A stretch of 13,625 nt of DNA from Deltaproteobacteria bacterium (GCA_020342025.1 CP070840.1:1786263-1799887); one strand, 5' to 3'; positions 1 to 10,332 are shown, numbered from the stretch's first letter. Program-made: numbers and translations. The notes: a model not told the origin generated them from the letters alone.

Positions 1-563
1 ACAGGCCCGTGGCCGTGGAGGTGACGCCCACACTGGCCGATGGCATTGCCGTAAAAAAACCTGGGGAACTGACTTTTCCCATCTTGCAAAGGTATGTGGA
101 TGAGATGGCGGGCGTAGATGAAGAGGGGATTGCGGGGGCCATTATGAACCTTTTGGAGAAGGTAAATATTGTTGTTGAAGGGGCAGGGGCCACACCCCTT
201 GCCGCCCTGGTGGACAATAAGGTCTCGACCAAGGCGAAACGCTATGTCCTGGTGATCAGCGGTGGCAACATTGAGACGAGTATGATTGATCGCATCCTCC
301 AGAAAGCCTCGGTCAAGATGGGCAGACTCATCCGGATCGAGGTCAACCTTTTGGACGTTCCAGGCTCCCTTTGGGGTCTCCTGGGCATCATCGCCGAAGA
401 GAAGGCAAATATCCTACACATCTTCCATGATCGTCTGGCCCTGGACAATCCTATCGGGGTCTCCCGGGTGAAGCTAAACCTGGAGACGAGAGGGCGTGAA
501 CATGCAAAGGATATCTTGGGCAGACTCAGACAAGAAGGATACAAGGTTAGAAAGATACTCTAG
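1..563 (+). CDS. ilvA: Threonine ammonia-lyase, ACT-domain type (C-terminal part)
   Basis: Partial gene; the reading frame is open through the left edge (first full codon at base 3), so the GTG at position 9 is not a real start. About 185 residues remain. The first 65 match the end of the PLP-dependent fold-type II catalytic domain: the segment ADGIAVKKPGELTF and the later VEGAGATPLAAL are typical of threonine dehydratases. From about residue 78 (RYVLVISGGNIE) an ACT domain follows, with the pattern LLDVPGSLWGLLGIIAEEKANI expected of a small-ligand-binding regulatory module. The enzyme deaminates threonine to 2-oxobutanoate, feeding isoleucine synthesis or threonine catabolism. The single short C-terminal ACT domain fits the shorter threonine ammonia-lyase class rather than E. 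coli IlvA, which has two regulatory domains. The PLP lysine lies outside the window. The gene converges with birA. The biosynthetic versus catabolic role cannot be decided from this fragment. Confidence 0.85.
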   Translation, partial: RPVAVEVTPTLADGIAVKKPGELTFPILQRYVDEMAGVDEEGIAGAIMNLLEKVNIVVEGAGATPLAALVDNKVSTKAKRYVLVISGGNIETSMIDRILQKASVKMGRLIRIEVNLLDVPGSLWGLLGIIAEEKANILHIFHDRLALDNPIGVSRVKLNLETRGREHAKDILGRLRQEGYKVRKIL

Positions 564-574
564 AAATGGAGGAC

Positions 575-593
575 CCGGGTATACGTTACCTGG
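575..593. terminator. Hairpin between convergent ilvA and birA (possible terminator)
   Basis: CCGGGTA (575-581) can pair with TACCTGG (587-593) across a 5-nt loop, giving seven pairs including one G-U wobble. It occupies most of the 40-bp gap between two converging genes, where a terminator is expected. There is no T-run on either side, so a classical intrinsic terminator is not shown. Confidence 0.25.
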
Positions 594-603
594 CGACGCC
601 CTG

Positions 604-1431
604 TCAGCACGGCTTCAAGCTCTTGGAACGGTGAGGGAGGGAGATGGATACGTCACCGCTAATGATTTTTCTCTCCTTCCCCGCATTATCTTGGATAACC
701 AGCGCCCCATTGCGATCGATGCGCAGGGCCTTCCCATGGGTTTTTTCCTTGGGGGACACGATCTCCACATTCCGCCCTATGATCATGGAGGCCTCGTTCC
801 ATGTCCTGTAAAAATCGTCTATGTGTCCGGACAAAACCTGCCGGTAGTACATCTCAAATGTCATCAAAATGCTGACCAACAACTCGTTTCTGGAGATCTT
901 AGACCCTGTTTCGGCCAGAATGCTTGTGGCGGGATGGGAGACCTCTTCTCTCTGATCCGGGCTCCAGTTCACGTTCAGGCCAAGGCCGAGGACAACATAG
1001 TCGATGTCGTCATGACTCATTGAGAACTCCGTGAGTATGCCCCCCAATTTCTTGCCAGCCACAAACAGGTCATTGGGCCATTTGATTGTCGGTGTGAGAC
1101 CGGTTCTGCTCCTGATGGCCTCAATGGTGGCCAGGGCCAAGATCATCGTGGTAACGAAAACCTGATCCTTATGGATCTTAGGCCTCATCAAAAGGGAAAA
1201 GAGGAGATTTACATACCCCGGAGAAACCCAGCGCCTTCCCATTCTCCCCTTACCCGCTCTCTGCTCTTCAGCCAGGACCAGGGTTCCCTCGGGTGCCCCT
1301 TGGGCTGCCAGCTCTTTCGCTATTGTGTTTGTGGAATCCAGGGAGCGCTGGAATATGATGTTCTGGGCAAACAGGGATGTGCCCAATTTATCGAGGATGA
1401 TGTGAGGTTGAAGGGAATCCATGTTTATCAT
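604..1431 (-). CDS. birA: Biotin--[acetyl-CoA-carboxylase] ligase, monofunctional (no HTH)
   Basis: 275-residue biotin protein ligase. It makes biotinyl-AMP from biotin and ATP, then transfers biotin to a lysine of biotin-dependent enzymes such as acetyl-CoA or pyruvate carboxylase. The biotin/ATP-binding loop is GKGRMGRRW (residues 60-68, canonical GRGRRGRxW), followed by KWPND (117-121), GGILTE (130-135) and GLGLNV (149-154). A small C-terminal domain (about 215-262) ends in SGDVSIS. The catalytic domain begins almost at once (STNT near residue 33), so the roughly 60-residue N-terminal helix-turn-helix of E. coli BirA is missing. This should be a ligase that does not repress biotin genes. 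Start: ATG at 1431, 12 nt after the gyrA stop, with AGGA about 10 nt upstream; a second in-frame ATG lies three codons later. It is probably co-transcribed with gyrA. Confidence 0.9.
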   Translation of the reverse strand: MINMDSLQPHIILDKLGTSLFAQNIIFQRSLDSTNTIAKELAAQGAPEGTLVLAEEQRAGKGRMGRRWVSPGYVNLLFSLLMRPKIHKDQVFVTTMILALATIEAIRSRTGLTPTIKWPNDLFVAGKKLGGILTEFSMSHDDIDYVVLGLGLNVNWSPDQREEVSHPATSILAETGSKISRNELLVSILMTFEMYYRQVLSGHIDDFYRTWNEASMIIGRNVEIVSPKEKTHGKALRIDRNGALVIQDNAGKERKIISGDVSISLPHRSKSLKPC

Positions 1432-1443
1432 TGGTTAGTTGTC

Positions 1444-3870
1444 CTAATCTTCCTCCATCAACCTGGCCACGCCCACTACTTTTTCCCCCTCTCCCAGGCC
1501 GATCAATTTCACACCTTGGGTATTTCGTCCAATGACAGAGATGTCTGCCACCCTCAATCGGATGATCTTCCCATGTTCAGTAATAATCATGAGCTGGTCT
1601 TGATCGGTCACTTGATAGGAATAAACGACGGGTCCATTTCTCTCGCTTGTCTTAATGGTCAGTATTCCCTTGCCGCCCCTTGCCTGCCGGCGATATTCTT
1701 CTGTTCTGGTCCTTTTCCCATACCCGTTCTGTGTCACAGTCAGGATAGTGGCTCCCTCCTCCGTGAGGGCCTCCATCCCCACCACATAATCTTCCGGTTC
1801 CATCCTGATTCCGATGTTTCCTTCCGCAACCCTTCCCATGGCTCTCAAATCAAACTCCTTGAACCGTATGGATTTCCCTTGCCGTGTGGTCAGAAAGATG
1901 TCATGTTCCCCGCTCGTCACCCGAACAGCGATCAGTTCATCCTCATCCCGGATCCTTAGGGCAACAATCCCCGTTGATCTGGGATGACTATAAGCCGCCA
2001 GTTCCGTCTTCTTGACCAACCCCTTTTTTGTGGCCATAACCACGTACTTCCCTTCCTCGAAATCCCTCACGGAGAGTGTGGTGGCGACACGCTCCCCCCG
2101 CTTCAAATCGAGGAGGTTAACGATCGCCTTTCCCCTGGACATCCTTCCTGCTTCAGGGATCTCATGCACTTTCTTCCAGTAGACACGTCCTTTGTTGGTA
2201 AAGAAGAGAAAGGTGTCATGGGAAGATGCCACAAAGAGGCTCTCAACAAAGTCTTCTGCCTTGGGTCTAACGCCGGTCAGGCCTTTTCCGCCCCGTCGCT
2301 GTGCCCTGTAAAGACTGATCGGGTTCCTCTTGATATATCCCTGGTGGCTGAATGTGACGACCATATCTTCCTCGGCAATAAGGTCCTCCAGGTCTATCTC
2401 TCCGGTCTCCTCCAGGATTTCAGTCCTGCGCTCATCCCCATATTTTTCCCTAATTTCCTGCATTTCATCTTTGATAATCTGCAGCACCATGGCTGGACTT
2501 TCAAGAATGGCCTTAAATCGTGCGATATTCTTGATCAGATCTTGGTATTCGGCATCCAGCTTCTCCCTTTCCAGTCCTGTCAACCTTTGCAACCTCATAT
2601 CTAGAATGGCTTGAGCTTGGATATCAGAAAACTCAAACTCAGCCATCAATCTGGCCTTGGCTTCCTGGGGGTCTGAGGAGGATCTGATCAACTCGATCAC
2701 ATCATCCAGGAAATCCATAGCCTTCTTTAGTCCCTCAAGGATATGGGCACGCTCTTCTGCCTTTCTGAGGTCATATATGGTCCGACGAATGATAATCTCA
2801 CGACGGTGATCGATAAAGAGCTGGAGGATCTCTTTGAGCCTTAGGGTCTGAGGTTGCCCATTCACAATGGCCAGCAAGATGATCCCAAAGGAGATCTCCA
2901 TCTGGGTGTATTTGTACAGGCGGTTCAGTATCACCAGGGGTTTCCCATCCCTTCTTACGTCTATGACAATTCGCATCCCGTCTTTGTCTGATTCGTCCCT
3001 GATGTCGGACACCCCATCCACCTTTTTCTCTCTGACCAATTCCGCAATCTTCTCCAGGAGCTTTGTCTTATTCACCTGGTAAGGGATCTCCGAAATCACG
3101 ATCCTTTCTCGGCTCTTGCCCACCTTCTCCACAAAGGCCCTCGCCCTTATCTTGATAATTCCCTTTCCCGTCTTGTAGGCCTCGTAAATCCCCTTCCTGC
3201 CAAGGATAAATCCCGCCGTGGGGAAGTCTGGTGCCGGAACGAGCCCAATCAACGCCTCTAGGCTCACGTCGGGCTGATCAATCACCCTCATGATGGCATC
3301 GCATACCTCGGAAAGATTGTGAGGCGGGATGTTGGTCGCCATACCCACAGCAATTCCCGAGCTGCCGTTGATGAGTAGGTTGGGAATGGTTGTGGGGAGG
3401 ATGGAAGGTTCTGAGAGGGAGTCGTCATAATTGGGATTGAAATCCACGGTCTCTTTCTCAATGTCGGAGAGGAAATCTTGCGCTAACCGAGTCATCCTCA
3501 CTTCCGTATAACGCATGGCCGCAGGCGGGTCACCATCTACGGATCCGAAATTGCCCTGGCCATCTACCAGGCGATACCTCATGGAAAAATCTTGTGCCAA
3601 GCGCACAATGGTGTCATAGACCGCCGCATCACCATGTGGGTGGTATTTCCCAATCACGTCCCCAACGACCCTTGCCGATTTCTTAAAGGGCCGATTGAAG
3701 TAGTTCTTCATCTCATGCATGCTATAGAGGACGCGTCGGTGAACAGGCTTAAGACCATCTCGAATATCGGGAAGGGCGCGGCCCACGATCACACTCATGG
3801 AGTATTCGAGATAGGACTTCTTCATCTCATCTTCAATGTTCACAATATTTGGACTTGCGTTGGCCACCAT
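1444..3870 (-). CDS. gyrA: DNA gyrase subunit A
   Basis: 808-residue breakage-reunion subunit of DNA gyrase. With GyrB it introduces negative supercoils in an ATP-dependent way. The catalytic tyrosine is Tyr121 in AAMRYTEVR (E. coli Tyr122). The winged-helix region [17 protein letters not shown] spans residues 74-90. The GyrA box QRRGGKG, needed for DNA wrapping, is at 524-530 in the C-terminal beta-pinwheel, and a related RQARGGKG sequence lies near 728-735. The protein ends soon after the pinwheel (LMEED), without the long acidic tail of E. coli GyrA (875 residues). At the position of E. coli Ser83 there is Ala82, while the partner acidic residue Asp86 (E. coli Asp87) is kept. ATG start is preceded by GAGGAG at 7-nt spacing. 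gyrB lies 220 bp upstream and birA follows closely. Confidence 0.97.
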   Translation of the reverse strand: MVANASPNIVNIEDEMKKSYLEYSMSVIVGRALPDIRDGLKPVHRRVLYSMHEMKNYFNRPFKKSARVVGDVIGKYHPHGDAAVYDTIVRLAQDFSMRYRLVDGQGNFGSVDGDPPAAMRYTEVRMTRLAQDFLSDIEKETVDFNPNYDDSLSEPSILPTTIPNLLINGSSGIAVGMATNIPPHNLSEVCDAIMRVIDQPDVSLEALIGLVPAPDFPTAGFILGRKGIYEAYKTGKGIIKIRARAFVEKVGKSRERIVISEIPYQVNKTKLLEKIAELVREKKVDGVSDIRDESDKDGMRIVIDVRRDGKPLVILNRLYKYTQMEISFGIILLAIVNGQPQTLRLKEILQLFIDHRREIIIRRTIYDLRKAEERAHILEGLKKAMDFLDDVIELIRSSSDPQEAKARLMAEFEFSDIQAQAILDMRLQRLTGLEREKLDAEYQDLIKNIARFKAILESPAMVLQIIKDEMQEIREKYGDERRTEILEETGEIDLEDLIAEEDMVVTFSHQGYIKRNPISLYRAQRRGGKGLTGVRPKAEDFVESLFVASSHDTFLFFTNKGRVYWKKVHEIPEAGRMSRGKAIVNLLDLKRGERVATTLSVRDFEEGKYVVMATKKGLVKKTELAAYSHPRSTGIVALRIRDEDELIAVRVTSGEHDIFLTTRQGKSIRFKEFDLRAMGRVAEGNIGIRMEPEDYVVGMEALTEEGATILTVTQNGYGKRTRTEEYRRQARGGKGILTIKTSERNGPVVYSYQVTDQDQLMIITEHGKIIRLRVADISVIGRNTQGVKLIGLGEGEKVVGVARLMEED

Positions 3871-3959
3871 ATTTCTCTCCTCATCAATTTTCTTATCCTC
3901 GCGAAGAAAGGACCCATCAGAATTTGAAACAGAATCTCATATATCTGTCCAGCTCACTG

Positions 3960-3979
3960 CCCGAAGGTGATACCTTGGG
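3960..3979. other. Hairpin in the gyrB-gyrA gap
   Basis: Reading the plus strand, CCC-G-AAGGT (3960-3968) pairs with ACCTTGGG (3972-3979) across a GAT loop, giving eight pairs with one bulged G. It lies in the 220-bp gap between the gyrB stop and gyrA start, an unusually long spacer for this pair. There is no T-run on the minus strand after it, so it is more likely an operator or RNA structure than an intrinsic terminator. The rest of the gap (3871-4090) shows only the gyrA ribosome binding site and no convincing promoter. Confidence 0.35.
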
Positions 3980-4090
3980 AGTCAAAACTGGTAATCCTTT
4001 GTGTGGGTGAATCCCTGTTTCAGTGATTCGTGGATGGGTGCTGTTCAATGGAGGTATGTTCTGGATCTAAAGAATAACGGGGTTGGAGGA

Positions 4091-7598
<3,508 letters not shown>

Positions 7599-7616
7599 TT
7601 TCCCCTCCCTATTATT

Positions 7617-7638
7617 TATTAAGAATAAAATTCTAATA
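7617..7638. repeat. Imperfect inverted repeat upstream of dnaN
   Basis: TATT-a-AGAAT (7617-7626) and ATTCTAATA (7630-7638) form nine-base arms around AAA, with one extra A in the left arm. It lies in the expected dnaN 5' leader, between the -10-like hexamer and the ribosome binding site, so it could be an operator or a weak RNA hairpin. Being AT-rich, it could also arise by chance. Confidence 0.3.
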
Positions 7639-7643
7639 TCATA

Positions 7644-7672
7644 ATCATACTATAGGCATGTGAGTTTGTTTA
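7644..7672 (-). promoter_or_regulatory. Candidate dnaN promoter
   Basis: On the minus strand, TAAACA (7672-7667; four of six matches to TTGACA) is separated by 17 bp from TATGAT (7649-7644; five of six matches to TATAAT). It would start transcription about 40 nt before the dnaN ATG. This is a sigma70-style match judged by eye in AT-rich DNA. Confidence 0.4.
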
Positions 7673-7832
7673 ATAATGCTTTAAGCCCATAGACATACAG
7701 GATAAATTATTGATAAGGTTTCGTTAGACTTTCCAGTCTTTTTCTAATCTATATGGCCATTTTCTTCCATCATTTAAAAATGACGTCCTTTTTGTTCAAT
7801 TGTGTTCAAAAGATTTTGAAAGAGATATGACC

Positions 7833-9146
7833 TCACCCCAATAAATCCTCCAGTTTATTCAGATCTTCCCGTGTCTCCTTCTTTCGAGCCTTATATTTCT
7901 CAATCCGATTCACGGCATAAATAACTGTGGAATGGTCCTTATTTCCAAAGGCATCTCCAATCTGTTTGAAAGATGAATCTGTGTATTTCCTACAGAGATA
8001 CATGGCTACTTGTCTTGGATAGGAGTAGATTCTCTGTTTTTTGTTTGAGATGAGTTCAGATAAGGAGATATTGAAATAGCCTGCCGTGATGGATTTTACG
8101 TCTTCCATTCCTGCTTCCTTTCTCTGATCATCTTTAATGAGAGATTTGACCGTGGAGATGTTTAGGTCTCCACGGTTGAGCGAAGCGTAGGTCTCAATCC
8201 TCACGATATTCTTGACTAGCCCCTTGAAATCTCTATTGGACTTGGCGAGAAAGAAGATCACGTCATCCGGGATAGCAATACCATCTTCTTTTGCCTTTTT
8301 CCTAATAATATGAATCTTAGTGCTCTGATCTGGGACCTCAATCTCTGAGATGAGCCCCGAGCCCAATCTTGATTTCAGGCGCGCGTTCATCCTCGGCAGT
8401 TGATTCGGGGGGCTGTCCCCCGAAATCACAATCTGTTTCCCAGCCCCATAGAGGGCGTTAAAAATGAAAAGCAATTCCTCTTGTGTCTTTTTGCGGTTCC
8501 CGAGCAACTGCACATCGTCTAAGAGCAGCAAATCTAGACCACAATATCTTTCCCGGAACGCCTGAAGATTTTTATTCTTTATGGAATAAGTAAAATCAGA
8601 AGTGAATGTGTTTGAAGTGAGATACCTTACGTGAGAATATGGGTTCTTATTGAGTACATGGTTTCCTATGGCGTTCAAGAGATGGGTCTTCCCTAGGCTC
8701 AGATCAGAATAGATGTAGAATGGGTTATATTGTTCAGCCGGTTTGTTGGCCACCTCTAGGGCCGATGAACAGGCAAATCGATTGCATTCTCCCATGTGAA
8801 GCCGACCGAAGGTCATGGACGGATCTAAACGGGGATCCCCATAGACTTCCCGTTTCTGGGAAGGTTCCGCGTCAGGGGATTCTACAGTGTCAGCGGGGTG
8901 ATCATAGATGAAATGTAATTCGGGTGGTCGATTGAGGATGGCTTGAAAGGCATCTCTTATCTGAATGTAATATTTCTCTCGTAGCCAATGGGCAACAAAT
9001 TTGTTGGGGACGCCAATGATCGCTAAGTCGGGACTGGATTTTCTGAGCGTTGCTTGAGAAAACCATGTTTTAAATTCTGATTTGGATAGTTGAGATTCCA
9101 AAGTTTTGGTGATTTGCTCCCATATGTCTTTTTTTTTTGACATCAC
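7833..9146 (-). CDS. dnaA: Chromosomal replication initiator DnaA (divergent P-loop)
   Basis: 437-residue DnaA. It binds origin DnaA boxes, oligomerises with ATP and opens the duplex. Domain I is recognisable (DIWEQITKTLESQLSKSEFKTWF) and is joined to the AAA+ domain by a short linker (about 82-105). Walker B is intact (LLLLDDVQLL, 206-215), as are the arginine-finger segment KSRLGSGL (Arg260) and the sensor 2 region around Arg305. Domain IV carries YPRQVAMYL and the signature FGNKDHSTVIYAV (400-412), close to the usual FGGRDHTTVxHA. The oddity is Walker A: residues 147-154 read SDLSLGKT where DnaA normally has GGxGLGKT, so three glycines are lost while Gly152-Lys153-Thr154 remain. Translation may start at ATG 9143 or at the adjoining upstream GTG at 9146; neither has a clear Shine-Dalgarno. 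A run of ten A follows the second codon. Location beside dnaN supports the assignment as the chromosomal DnaA. Confidence 0.93.
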   Translation of the reverse strand: MMSKKKDIWEQITKTLESQLSKSEFKTWFSQATLRKSSPDLAIIGVPNKFVAHWLREKYYIQIRDAFQAILNRPPELHFIYDHPADTVESPDAEPSQKREVYGDPRLDPSMTFGRLHMGECNRFACSSALEVANKPAEQYNPFYIYSDLSLGKTHLLNAIGNHVLNKNPYSHVRYLTSNTFTSDFTYSIKNKNLQAFRERYCGLDLLLLDDVQLLGNRKKTQEELLFIFNALYGAGKQIVISGDSPPNQLPRMNARLKSRLGSGLISEIEVPDQSTKIHIIRKKAKEDGIAIPDDVIFFLAKSNRDFKGLVKNIVRIETYASLNRGDLNISTVKSLIKDDQRKEAGMEDVKSITAGYFNISLSELISNKKQRIYSYPRQVAMYLCRKYTDSSFKQIGDAFGNKDHSTVIYAVNRIEKYKARKKETREDLNKLEDLLG

Positions 9147-9152
9147 AAAAAT

Positions 9153-9171
9153 GGTATTTATAAGGTATTTA
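9153..9171. repeat. Direct repeat in dnaA-cooC divergent region
   Basis: GGTATTTA occurs at 9153-9160 and 9164-9171, separated by TAA, giving an 11-bp period that places both copies on the same helix face. It lies just upstream of the dnaA start and overlaps a TATAAA-like sequence on the minus strand, so it may be a protein-binding site or part of the dnaA promoter. Confidence 0.35.
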
Positions 9172-9218
9172 AAAGCGCCCTCACTTTAAAAAAATTTTAT
9201 TGGAATATCAACCAAAAA

Positions 9219-9228
9219 TATCCGGATA
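9219..9228. promoter_or_regulatory. Palindrome TATCCGGATA upstream of cooC
   Basis: A perfect 10-bp palindrome abuts the cooC ribosome binding site. Read on the minus strand it includes TTATCCGGA, seven of nine matches to a DnaA box. A protein bound here could block cooC expression, but no regulator can be named. Confidence 0.25.
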
Positions 9229-9234
9229 AGGAGG
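9228..9234 (+). promoter_or_regulatory. cooC ribosome binding site
   Basis: AAGGAGG ends 5 nt before the ATG at 9240, a near-perfect Shine-Dalgarno that fixes the cooC start. Confidence 0.8.
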
Positions 9235-9239
9235 CGACA

Positions 9240-9992
9240 ATGCCCTACTCAATTGGCCTTGCTGGTAAAGGGGGGACAGGGAAAACCACCCTAGCCGGTA
9301 TGCTCATTAAGTACCTGGTAGAACAGGGAAAAACCCCTGTCCTGGGTGTGGATGCCGATTCAAACGCCAATCTCAATGAGGTTCTAGGACTAGATGTGGA
9401 GGAAACCCTCGGAGAGGCAAGGGAAGAGATGAAGGTGGGCGTGGCCGCGGGGATGACGAAAGATGTGTTCATGGAGATGAAGCTGGAGCAGGCTGTGGTT
9501 GAGGCAAAGGGTTTTGATTTGATTGTTATGGGAAGGCCAGAAGGGGCGGGTTGCTATTGTGCCGCCAACACATTACTCACCCAATACCTGGATAGGCTGA
9601 TCAATAACTATGCCTACGTGGTGATCGATAATGAAGCGGGCATGGAACATATCAGTCGACTAACGACCAACAACATTGATCTTCTGCTCATCGTCTCCGA
9701 TCCCACTCGAAGGGGAATTCAATCGGCGGCGAGAATTTTGGAATTGACCGATGAGTTGGCACTGGATATCAACAAGAAATTGCTGATCATCAATCAGGCG
9801 AAAGAAGAACAGTTGGAGACTCTTGAAGGGGTCGTCAGCCAGTATCCGTTGGAGTTGATTGGGATTGTGCCTGAAGATCTGCTCGTGCGCGATTTTGATC
9901 TCCAGGGAAGGCCAACCATAGAACTTGACAGGAAAAGTAGGGCGCTGGAAGCGGCTTATGCAATTTTTGAAAAGATTCTGAACAGCAGATAG
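9240..9992 (+). CDS. cooC: CODH/ACS nickel-insertion ATPase, CooC/AcsF family
   Basis: 250-residue MinD-type P-loop ATPase that helps insert nickel into carbon monoxide dehydrogenase (CooC) or acetyl-CoA synthase (AcsF). The deviant Walker A motif GKGGTGKTT (9-17) has the signature lysine Lys10 and the catalytic Lys15. Switch I includes DADSNANL (38-45) and switch II is DNEAG (130-134). The CysXCys motif GCYCAAN (Cys105, Cys107) is the metal-binding pair at the dimer interface that marks this family within the MinD group. LLIINQ (181-186) corresponds to the base-recognition region. Length and motifs are complete. It lies upstream of acsD and acsB, the expected context. Because acsB is so near, it may serve AcsB, CODH or both; sequence alone does not separate the two roles. 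A 355-bp gap follows, so it may form a separate transcription unit from acsD. Confidence 0.93.
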   Translation: MPYSIGLAGKGGTGKTTLAGMLIKYLVEQGKTPVLGVDADSNANLNEVLGLDVEETLGEAREEMKVGVAAGMTKDVFMEMKLEQAVVEAKGFDLIVMGRPEGAGCYCAANTLLTQYLDRLINNYAYVVIDNEAGMEHISRLTTNNIDLLLIVSDPTRRGIQSAARILELTDELALDINKKLLIINQAKEEQLETLEGVVSQYPLELIGIVPEDLLVRDFDLQGRPTIELDRKSRALEAAYAIFEKILNSR

Positions 9993-10173
9993 CCAATATT
10001 CGAGGCGGTCATTTGAGGTATCACCTTTCCGAGACCGGCATTGCTTCGAATGAAAAATATGGAATGCTAACACTTATGATCTATACCTGTATATTGTAAT
10101 TAATTTCCTGCATACCCCAATATATGGGGCTCAAGGTCTCATATAAGCTTTTCATTTTATTCAGAAAAATTAC

Positions 10174-10202
10174 TTGACAAGCATTTTTCTCTCATTTATT
10201 CT
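10174..10202 (+). promoter_or_regulatory. Candidate promoter for acsD-acsB
   Basis: A perfect -35 hexamer TTGACA (10174-10179) is followed after 17 bp by TATTCT (10197-10202; four of six matches to TATAAT). Transcription would begin near 10209, leaving a leader of about 140 nt before acsD. A terminator-like hairpin follows almost at once, so an alternative or second promoter is possible. Confidence 0.5.
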
Positions 10203-10213
10203 CCAAATTTGTT

Positions 10214-10237
10214 CCTCTGAAAAGAGGTAATTTTTTT
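10214..10237 (+). terminator. Terminator-like hairpin with T-run upstream of acsD
   Basis: CCTCT (10214-10218) pairs with AGAGG (10223-10227) across a GAAA tetraloop, followed by TAA and seven T (10231-10237). An outer AAATT/AATTT pairing could extend it. It may end the cooC transcript, or act on RNA from the TTGACA promoter just upstream. The stem is short (five pairs). Confidence 0.45.
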
Positions 10238-10246
10238 GCGCTCTTT

Positions 10247-10255
10247 TGTTATATT
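10247..10255 (+). promoter_or_regulatory. Alternative extended -10 promoter for acsD
   Basis: TGTTATATT fits an extended -10 element (TG, one base, then TATATT, five of six matches to TATAAT) and lies just after the terminator-like hairpin. No good -35 is present. It would start transcription near 10262, inside the inverted repeat that follows. Confidence 0.25.
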
Positions 10256-10257
10256 TT

Positions 10258-10279
10258 TCACATAGTTAAAAATATGTGA
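10258..10279. promoter_or_regulatory. Inverted repeat TCACATA-N8-TATGTGA (possible operator)
   Basis: Two perfect seven-base arms, TCACATA (10258-10264) and TATGTGA (10273-10279), flank an 8-base AT spacer. It lies 68 bp upstream of acsD and directly after the extended -10 sequence, where a repressor site would sit. It could also fold as an RNA hairpin. The half-site order is the reverse of the usual CRP/FNR-type TGTGA-N6-TCACA, so no regulator is assigned. Confidence 0.4.
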
Positions 10280-10332
10280 TTTCAATATGTTAACAGAATC
10301 CAGAAGAAGAAAAAAACCGTCTGCAATGGGAA

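Larger units (their letters stand above)
7599..7832. other. AT-rich dnaA-dnaN intergenic region, candidate oriC component
   Basis: This 234-bp non-coding gap is visibly AT-rich. It sits between dnaA and dnaN, a common position for a bacterial replication origin. On the minus strand two DnaA-box-like nonamers occur in the same orientation 11 bp apart: TTATCAATA (7716-7708; seven of nine matches to TTATCCACA) and TTATCCTGT (7705-7697; core TTATCC only, six of nine). A GTTCAA direct repeat at 7794-7799 and 7804-7809 has a 10-bp period. No perfect DnaA box is present, so the origin call rests mainly on position and composition. GC skew across a larger contig is needed. Confidence 0.35.

Noticed and set aside
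496..1023. Plus-strand frame overlapping the end of ilvA and running antisense to birA
   Set aside because: It begins inside the ACT domain in another frame and then mirrors birA; there is no independent support.
1171..1959. Plus-strand reading frame of 262 codons across birA and gyrA
   Set aside because: It crosses two genuine genes on the opposite strand, including the birA-gyrA junction, and shows no domain or ribosome binding site.
3957..3985. gyrA promoter built on TTGACT (3985-3980, minus strand)
   Set aside because: At 16-18 bp spacing there is only GC-rich GGGCAG-like sequence, not a -10 element.
7726..7743. Terminator on the plus strand (AGACT-TTCC-AGTCT followed by T-run)
   Set aside because: The stem has only five pairs and no plus-strand gene lies upstream for it to terminate. 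On the minus strand, where dnaA is read, no T-run follows.
10214..10247. Classical attenuator: AAAAGAG (10220-10226) could pair with CCTCT upstream or with CTCTTTT (10241-10247) downstream
   Set aside because: The competing partner is transcribed only after the T-run, so it could not prevent termination in the usual way. The hairpin is kept as a simple terminator candidate.
10258..10279. CRP/FNR/CooA-type binding site
   Set aside because: The half-sites are in the opposite order (TCACA...TGTGA) with an 8-base spacer, not TGTGA-N6-TCACA, so assigning a CO- or cAMP-sensing regulator is not justified.
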